Below, piece after piece: positions 53,319-58,310 of a stretch of 58,310 bases of DNA; the first letter of the stretch is position 1; each line of letters begins with the position of its first letter. A program made the position numbers and the translations under genes. The notes under the pieces are model-generated. The model was not told the DNA's origin. It worked only from the letters and a program-made list of their open reading frames with translations, and made no database searches. Source of the stretch: Candidatus Sumerlaeota bacterium. GTDB lineage: Bacteria > Sumerlaeota > Sumerlaeia > Sumerlaeales > Sumerlaeaceae. The stretch covers positions 66,446 to 124,755 of the forward strand of contig JAPLSQ010000055.1 of assembly GCA_026398535.1 (NCBI GenBank), in the 5' to 3' direction.

Positions 53319-54077
53319 TCAGTAGAGAGCCCACTCGCCAACGCTGGTGGTGGCGGGTCGGATGGGACCGGTCTCATCGGTTTTCGCCGAGGTTCCGACG
53401 GGGTCGTTCATGTAGATCTGGCTGGCGCTGTTGTATTGCGCGCCGACAGCCACGATGTCCACACGGTCTGCGGGATTGTTTGTGGGCGCGGTCTTGTTGC
53501 CCCAGTTGGTCTCCTGGCCGTGAAGATCGGTGGTCAGGCGCACACGGATAAGGTCGGCGCCATTGTCCGTAACCTCGTAATTCATACCGCCGGTCGAGGG
53601 CCAGTTCGGGCCGGCCGGCGCGATCGTAAAATAGACATTTTTTACGCGAACGTAGAGGCCCTGATGATCGAGGGTCGGGGCGGCAAGGGCGGCCGCCACG
53701 CTGGGGTAAACATAGGGAGCGGGCAACGGATTGCCGGTGGAATTGACCACTACGCTTCCGCTGATTTCGGGGACAAACTGAACGCTGCCAAAATAGGTGC
53801 TCTTTGTGCCCGTCGTGATGGTCACGCTGTCGCCCACGTTCGGCTGGGCATAGGGGGGCGTGATGGTTCCCCGGTCAATGAGCAGGCCGCCCGTGGCATC
53901 CTGAATAACAAACTGCAGCCGACCGGTGCTTCCCCCCGAGCTTGTCACGATGCCCGTCACATTGAAACCCTGGCTGCCGTCAGGCAGGGCTTTTACGGAT
54001 GCCGCCGTGTCGGCAGATGTTGCTGTTGAAACCGCAAGTATTGCCATTGCTGTGATAACAATCGATGCTTTTGTCAT
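53319..54077 (-). CDS. Exported OB-fold-like protein with C-terminal GEWALY motif
   Basis: A 252-residue preprotein; the ATG at 54077 lies seven bases after AGGAG. Signal peptide ASIVITAMAILAVSTATSA. Residues about 30-130 (GFNVTGIVTSSGGSTGRLQF then VIQDATGGLLIDRG, NVGDSVTITTGTKSTYFGSV) follow the OB-fold pattern of exported DUF5689/YhcR-like nucleic-acid-binding domains; the second half repeats a similar pattern (LYVRVKNVYF, NYEVTDNGADLIRVRLTTDL). It ends TTSVGEWALY. Ligand unknown. Confidence 0.75.
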   Translation of the reverse strand: MTKASIVITAMAILAVSTATSADTAASVKALPDGSQGFNVTGIVTSSGGSTGRLQFVIQDATGGLLIDRGTITPPYAQPNVGDSVTITTGTKSTYFGSVQFVPEISGSVVVNSTGNPLPAPYVYPSVAAALAAPTLDHQGLYVRVKNVYFTIAPAGPNWPSTGGMNYEVTDNGADLIRVRLTTDLHGQETNWGNKTAPTNNPADRVDIVAVGAQYNSASQIYMNDPVGTSAKTDETGPIRPATTSVGEWALY

Positions 54078-54291
54078 GATCCGTCTCCTGACGAATGAAA
54101 TAATCGTGTAAAGCCTTGTTTCTCCTAATTTATAGGGAATGCTGATAATAGGAAAAAACATACGCAATGGGAATTCCGTGACTCTTCTGTGACAAGACAC
54201 GGCCCTGAAGATCATGAAATACCGGCTGGTTTCTTATTGGCGCGGTCATCCCTGTCTGTGATATCCGCCGTTGAATTTGCGGCAGCCGCTC

Positions 54292-55149
54292 ATGTTCCCA
54301 CTCAATATGATGAGCCACGATGAAATCACTGATCCGTTCCGGCGCCTTGTGCGCATCATGGAGCGCCTGCAAAGTCCCGGCGGTTGCCCGTGGGATTTGG
54401 AACAGACGCACGAATCGCTCAAGCCTTATCTGATCGAGGAGGCTTACGAGGCGCTCGAAGCCATCGACCGCCGCAATTATGCCGGGCTTGAGGAAGAGTT
54501 GGGCGATGTGCTCTTGCAGGTTGTGTTTCATGCCGTTCTGGCGGCGCGCTTCGGGCGTTTCACGATTGACGATGTCATCACAACAAGCGCGGCGAAGATG
54601 GTTCGGCGCCATCCGCACGTGTTCGGAGAGACCGAGGCGCGCGACGCGGGACAGGTGCTGAAGAATTGGGAGCAGTTGAAGGCCGCCGAGCGCGCCGAAA
54701 AAGTCGCCCGATCGGCGGGTGGCGAAGGCAATGAAATCCCGGCCGACGGTGAAAAGGAGCACTCCATGCTCGACGGCGTGCCCGTCCACCTGCCGGCGCT
54801 GCTCAAGGCGCAACGGATGCAGGAAAAGGCGGCACGGGTGGGATTCGACTGGGAAAATCCGCTCCAGGTGCTCGACAAGGTGGAGGAGGAGATCGGCGAA
54901 CTGCACCATGCCATCGCGGCAAGCGACGCGCAACACGCGAAGGAGGAAATCGGCGACCTCATTTTCTCGCTCGTCAACCTGGCCCGCTTCCTCAAGATTG
55001 ACGCCGAGGATGCCGTGCGCCAGACCGGCGAAAAGTTCAGGCGGCGTTTTGCATACATCGAGCGCCAGGCGCGCGCCTCCGCGCGTCCGCTCCACGAAAT
55101 GACGCTCGATGAGATGGAATCCCATTGGCAGGCGGCAAAAAATCAATAG
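54292..55149 (+). CDS. mazG: Nucleoside triphosphate pyrophosphohydrolase MazG
   Basis: A 285-residue house-cleaning NTPase with two MazG domains. Domain 1: RIMERLQSPGGCPWDLEQTH, LIEEAYEALEAI and EELGDVLLQVVFHA (EExxE...ExxD metal sites). Domain 2: AARVGFDWENPLQVLDKVEE, EIGELHHAI, EEIGDLIFSLVNLARFLKID and EKFRRRFAYIE. Starts at 54292, 54307 and 54310 are possible; none has a strong ribosome-binding site. Confidence 0.95.
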   Translation: MFPLNMMSHDEITDPFRRLVRIMERLQSPGGCPWDLEQTHESLKPYLIEEAYEALEAIDRRNYAGLEEELGDVLLQVVFHAVLAARFGRFTIDDVITTSAAKMVRRHPHVFGETEARDAGQVLKNWEQLKAAERAEKVARSAGGEGNEIPADGEKEHSMLDGVPVHLPALLKAQRMQEKAARVGFDWENPLQVLDKVEEEIGELHHAIAASDAQHAKEEIGDLIFSLVNLARFLKIDAEDAVRQTGEKFRRRFAYIERQARASARPLHEMTLDEMESHWQAAKNQ

Positions 55150-55185
55150 CTGCCAGCAACACGGGAAGCGCAAACGACCAGAGCA

Positions 55186-55324
55186 TCATGGATTTTGAAT
55201 CAGCCGGGCATACAACCTGACCGCTGTTTCGATGTTTTCCGCGCTGATGTATTCATCTCCAGTGTGCGCTTGGGCGATATTTCCGGGGCCGCAGACGACT
55301 GACGGGATGCCGGCATACACGGAA
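55186..55324 (-). pseudogene. C-terminal fragment of an acetylornithine deacetylase-like M20 peptidase, cut at a family A repeat
   Basis: On the minus strand, starting right at the border of the repeat: VYA, GIPSVVCGPGNIAQAHTGDE, YISAENIETAVRLYARLIQ, NP, stop at 55186-55188. This is the conserved end of ArgE/DapE-type M20 peptidases (GIPxxxxGPGxxxxAHxxxEyv...l..a...ya.l), including the metal-binding His in AHTGDE. Nothing upstream of the repeat continues it, so about 330 residues of the gene are gone. The break coincides with the first base of the repeat. Confidence 0.85.
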
Positions 55325-55367
55325 ACCGGTCAGCGAGTACGCCATCAGGCGGACAACCACGGATGAA
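55325..55367 (+). repeat. Repeat family A, copy 9 (partly extended form)
   Basis: ACCGGTCAGCG core plus GGACAACCACGGATGAA, then diverges from the 66-nt form. Its left edge abuts the truncated M20 peptidase fragment; its right edge is 36 bp from the nuoA start. Confidence 0.92.
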
Positions 55368-55403
55368 TTTTACTGGCAAAGCGGTTGGCGCGGTCATACA
55401 ACG

Positions 55404-55922
55404 ATGGCCAGTGATATGATGTCTGGCGATCCGTTCTATTACAATTTCATTGCGGTGCTGGTTTTTGTGCTGATCGGCTTTGTGTTCGTTTATGCGACGC
55501 TCATTTTTGGCCGGCTGCTGCGCCCGAAGAAATACGGGCGCGACAAAATGCGCATCTACGAATGCGGCGAACCCACGATAGGCAGCCCGTGGGTGCGCTA
55601 CAACATCCGCTTTTACACGATCGCGCTGGTTTATCTGGTCTTCGATGTCGAGGTCGTCCTGCTGTTTCCCGCCGCCGCGTCGATGCGGTATTTCATCGAT
55701 GCGGGGATGGGATGGCTGGCCTTGGGCGAGATCGCCGTGTTCATCGTGATCTTAGCGCTGGGACTGGTTTATGCGTGGCGTTATGGCAACCTCGACTGGG
55801 TGATGACGTCGATCGCCGCAGGGCCGCAAGCGGACCAGGCGCACGCGCCCTTGGAATGGATGGACGCCCACAAGGCCGGTGAAACCGCGCGTGACGCGCA
55901 GGGGGCGCCGGGCAATGGGTGA
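55404..55922 (+). CDS. nuoA: NADH-quinone oxidoreductase subunit A
   Basis: A 172-residue membrane subunit of complex I. Three helices; the loop [20 protein letters not shown] and [20 protein letters not shown] are the ND3/NuoA hallmarks (YECG.....a...f...fYl.ailFllFDvE). ATGs at 55416 and 55419 are alternative starts. The Ala/Gln-rich tail beyond WVMTS is longer than usual. Its stop overlaps the nuoB start. Confidence 0.95.
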   Translation: MASDMMSGDPFYYNFIAVLVFVLIGFVFVYATLIFGRLLRPKKYGRDKMRIYECGEPTIGSPWVRYNIRFYTIALVYLVFDVEVVLLFPAAASMRYFIDAGMGWLALGEIAVFIVILALGLVYAWRYGNLDWVMTSIAAGPQADQAHAPLEWMDAHKAGETARDAQGAPGNG

Positions 55923-56553
55923 TATCCAGCCCGCCGGAACACGCATCACTAGCGAGGAAGAGCACTCGGCGCGCGCGCGCATGCGCATCCGTGCCGAGCT
56001 CAACGGGCAAATCCGCCGCGAAGGCATGGCAGGCGCCATGCTCGTGGCCCCGGTCGACGCACTTATCGACTGGTCGCGCCTCAGTTCCCTGTGGCCCATG
56101 ACATTCGGCCTTGCCTGTTGCGCCATTGAAATGATGGCCGCGGGCGCCGCACGCTACGACATCGACCGCTTTGGCGCTGGCGTCTTCCGCGCCACCCCGC
56201 GCCAAGCCGACCTTATGATCGTCGCCGGCACCGTGACCTACAAGATGGCGCCGCGCGTCAAACGCCTGTATGAGCAGATGCCCGAACCGAAATACGTCAT
56301 CGCCATGGGCGCGTGCGTGTGCGGCGGCGGTCCTTACGCGCTGCACGGATACCATGTTATCAAGGGCGTGGACAAGATCGTCCCCGTCGACATCTACCTT
56401 CCCGGCTGTCCCCCGCGGCCCGAGGCGCTACTGGAGGCGCTTATGCGCCTGCAGGAAAAAATCCGTGGTGAACGCCCCATCGCCGGCAAAATCGGCCTCT
56501 ACCCCGATCCCGACGGTCGCGCGCCCATCGACGAACGGTTCAAAAAATCCTGA
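55915..56553 (+). CDS. nuoB: NADH-quinone oxidoreductase subunit B
   Basis: A 212-residue peripheral subunit carrying the N2 4Fe-4S cluster. [20 protein letters not shown] gives the CC ligand pair; [20 protein letters not shown] and [20 protein letters not shown] give the other cysteines. Overlaps nuoA by 8 nt. The N-terminal 45 residues are an extension before the conserved SSLWPMTFG. Confidence 0.96.
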   Translation: MGDIQPAGTRITSEEEHSARARMRIRAELNGQIRREGMAGAMLVAPVDALIDWSRLSSLWPMTFGLACCAIEMMAAGAARYDIDRFGAGVFRATPRQADLMIVAGTVTYKMAPRVKRLYEQMPEPKYVIAMGACVCGGGPYALHGYHVIKGVDKIVPVDIYLPGCPPRPEALLEALMRLQEKIRGERPIAGKIGLYPDPDGRAPIDERFKKS

Positions 56554-56634
56554 AGGCGGGAACCCATGCTTCCGGCCACCCTGCCGCGGGAGAAGCTGTT
56601 GTCTGTTGGCAACATGGCCGCAGGCATGACTCGC

Positions 56635-56651
56635 TCCGCCGTCACGGCGGA
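56635..56651. repeat. Variant of the GC palindrome (TCCGCCGT C ACGGCGGA)
   Basis: 17-bp inverted repeat with one central base, in the nuoB-nuoC gap (218 bp). Could form an mRNA hairpin that sets the level of nuoC expression. Confidence 0.6.
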
Positions 56652-56771
56652 ACAAAATTATGCATCCCATAATGTCCAAACTCATGCGGCTGGAATTGGT
56701 TGATTTTGCCCGCCGCGCGCGCGATGACGCTTTCATGATTGAATGACGCGGAGGATTTTCCGAAAATCACG

Positions 56772-57338
56772 ATGATGCCAGCGAAGATATATGAGCGCCT
56801 TAAAGCGCGGTTCTGCGAAAGCGCCGGGGAGCTCGACGACACCGTAAAGTCGCCTTTTATCAAGATCGGCCGCGCGGAGTTTTTCGAGATCATGTGGTTC
56901 CTGCGCGACGATCCCGATTTGCGCTTTGACTTCCTGCAACTTATCACCGGCATCGATTACCCCGTCAACTTCACTGTCGTTTACCACCTTTACAGCTACG
57001 CCATGCGCCATGCGATCGCTGTCAAGGCGGAGCTGCCGCGCGACAATCCCACGATACGGTCGGTCGCGGAACTCTGGCCCGCGGCGGACTGGCACGAGCG
57101 CGAGACCTTTGACCTCATGGGCATCATTTTCGAGGGGCATCCGAACCTGCGGCGCATCCTGCTGCCCGAAGACTGGGAGGGGCACCCGTTGCGCAAGGAT
57201 TACGTCCAGCCCGAAGAATATCATGGCATCTCCAACACGCGGCGAATCGGCGACACCGCCTATCCCAGGCCCGACGAGGACGCCCGCGCAATCCTCCAAT
57301 ACAAGCCGCCGCCCCCGCAGCCCAAACCCGCGGCATGA
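56772..57338 (+). CDS. nuoC: NADH-quinone oxidoreductase subunit C
   Basis: A 188-residue subunit of the hydrophilic arm. FDFLQLITGIDYP, FTVVYHLYSYAMRHAIAVKA and the signature WHERETFDLMGIIFEGHPNL with RILLPEDWEGHPLRKDY are diagnostic. nuoD would normally follow or be fused; instead a gene on the opposite strand follows 24 bp later. Confidence 0.96.
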   Translation: MMPAKIYERLKARFCESAGELDDTVKSPFIKIGRAEFFEIMWFLRDDPDLRFDFLQLITGIDYPVNFTVVYHLYSYAMRHAIAVKAELPRDNPTIRSVAELWPAADWHERETFDLMGIIFEGHPNLRRILLPEDWEGHPLRKDYVQPEEYHGISNTRRIGDTAYPRPDEDARAILQYKPPPPQPKPAA

Positions 57339-57362
57339 TCACGCGCCGCGGAGCCATCCCGA

Positions 57363-58310
57363 TCAGGCTGGCTTCTGGCGCGCGTGGCGTTTCCTGTAAA
57401 GGTTCCACGTAATGACGCAGCAGACAAGGCCCGCCACGCACAACGCCGCAGCCAGCGTGTAGCTTGCCGAAATTCCGCGGATAAGGATCTGCTGCGGCAC
57501 CTTCGCGAGCGGCATATCCATGGCCACTTTCTCCGGGCCATGATGAATGGTGTTTACGCAAGTGGCGTTGAACAGACTCACGCCGAGGACCGCGCCAAGA
57601 TTCATCGCCGTCTGGAAAATGCCCGACGCCATGCCCCTTTTCGCGGCCGGAGCCAAGCCCATGACAAGGCTGTTGTTGGGCATGATAAAAAGCGCCATGA
57701 ACATGGGGATCAGAAAAAGGAATGGACCGATAATCCACAGGTTGGCCGTCGGCAGCAGCAGCGCGAACACCCCCCAAAGCGCCGCCCCGTAGAACATCCC
57801 TCCCATGCACATCAGGCGCATGTCGAGCCGGTCGGCAAGCCTTCCGATCAGCGGTGAAATGACGATGTATGTGACACAGTATGCGCCCATCAGAAGACCC
57901 GTCGTCTGTGTTGTCAGCCTCATTCCCATTTCCAGCGCAAAAGGCATCATGAAAGCGTTGCCGCCCAGCACGATGAAGTAGAGCAGACCCGACAGGACGC
58001 ACAGACTGAAATCCGGGTTGCGGAACAAGCCGAGATCGAAGATGGGATCGCGCGCGCGCATCTCCGCGATGACAAACGCCGCAAGCGCCACGGCGGATGC
58101 GATCAAACAGACCACGACGGCGGGCGCGCCCCACCCGCGCTTCATGCTCGCGCTCAGGGCATACACAAGGGCAAGCATGCCCGCGAAACTCAGGACCGTC
58201 CCTATGATGTCAAATGGCATACCCGCGCCCGGGCGCGCCGCCTCGATCTCATCCTGGGTGTCGGGAATCGCCCGCATGGCCAGCGCGATCGCGCCAATGC
58301 CGACCGGGAG
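57363..58310 (-). CDS. MFS drug:H+ antiporter, DHA2-type (partial, 5' end outside window)
   Basis: The C-terminal half of a 14-helix exporter; the frame stays open to the window edge and reads LPVGIGAIALAMRAIPDT, the usual NxPxGxxAxxxxxRxxPDT after helix 6. RPGAGMPFDIIGTVLSFAGM, RDPIFDLGLFRNPDFSL, GLLMGAYCVTYIVISPLIGR LADR and GMASGIFQTAMNLGAVLGVS are family strings. Substrate unknown. It converges on nuoC. Confidence 0.9.
   Translation of the reverse strand, partial: LPVGIGAIALAMRAIPDTQDEIEAARPGAGMPFDIIGTVLSFAGMLALVYALSASMKRGWGAPAVVVCLIASAVALAAFVIAEMRARDPIFDLGLFRNPDFSLCVLSGLLYFIVLGGNAFMMPFALEMGMRLTTQTTGLLMGAYCVTYIVISPLIGRLADRLDMRLMCMGGMFYGAALWGVFALLLPTANLWIIGPFLFLIPMFMALFIMPNNSLVMGLAPAAKRGMASGIFQTAMNLGAVLGVSLFNATCVNTIHHGPEKVAMDMPLAKVPQQILIRGISASYTLAAALCVAGLVCCVITWNLYRKRHARQKPA

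Noticed and set aside
55200..55397. A 65-codon minus-strand ORF across family A copy 9
   Set aside because: It is in the wrong frame; the real minus-strand coding fragment here (M20 peptidase end, 55186-55324) is in a neighbouring frame and stops at the repeat border.

Overview
The window is a GC-rich bacterial chromosome segment from an uncultured, Gram-negative-type organism. Supporting traits are RND efflux, SurA-like and FtsB-like proteins, ornithine-lipid synthesis, and an N-terminally methylated pseudopilin of the EAQTRAKVSR type. The pseudopilin, the giant Agl23-like membrane protein and the uroporphyrinogen-decarboxylase-like methyltransferases recall Sumerlaeota, Hydrogenedentota and neighbouring phyla. 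That placement is a guess from memory, not a search result.

Layout. 1-3.3 kb: two UroD/MtaA-like proteins around a ChrB-domain protein. 3.9-9.4 kb: a CusBA heavy-metal efflux pair followed by an IS66-type transposase remnant. 9.4-20 kb: pseudopilin, phosphodiesterase, Agl23-like membrane protein, lipase, the olsBA ornithine-lipid pair and a secreted glycosidase-like protein. 20-22.4 kb: a DUF4870 protein, mnmA and a TetR regulator. 22.6-27.3 kb: a five-gene NAD(P)-linked sulfhydrogenase-type (group 3b-like) [NiFe] hydrogenase operon. 27.4-27.8 kb: a very strong oriC candidate without dnaA beside it. 27.8-37.6 kb: a zinc-ribbon protein, FHA-GAF histidine kinase, cysE, a secreted repeat protein, and a minus-strand pilT - dual KaiC - CheY operon. 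37.8-44.1 kb: envelope and housekeeping genes (DUF1844, PPIase, fabG, 5-FTHF cyclo-ligase, ftsB) and two tRNA-Met genes. 44.6-54.1 kb: exported proteins, a PTPS, an L,D-transpeptidase and a sugar ABC permease. 54.3-58.3 kb: mazG, nuoABC and a partial MFS exporter.

The most unusual content is a family of short dispersed repeats with the 19-bp core GTCAGCGAGTACGCCATCA. There are nine loci (eleven units), every one on the plus strand. Two loci are tandem and three carry an extended tail. Three copies lie inside genes (a UroD-like enzyme, the DNA-binding domain of a TetR regulator, a secreted repeat protein), and each keeps the reading frame open. Another sits exactly at the broken end of an acetylornithine-deacetylase-like gene fragment. 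All three plus-strand frames of the element are free of stops. This resembles, in behaviour but not in sequence, the protein-invading palindromic elements of Rickettsia. A second family built on a 10-bp unit and a 14-bp GC palindrome are also dispersed through the window.

Other points of interest: four exported proteins end in the same C-terminal heptamer V-[GQ]-[DEG]-W-[SAR]-[VL]-Y, a possible sorting or anchoring tag. A KaiC-like ATPase is operonic with PilT, reminiscent of archaeal ArlH and ArlI. Decayed genes (IS66, ABC/transposase chimera, four-helix-bundle protein, M20 peptidase) show that the region is actively rearranging.
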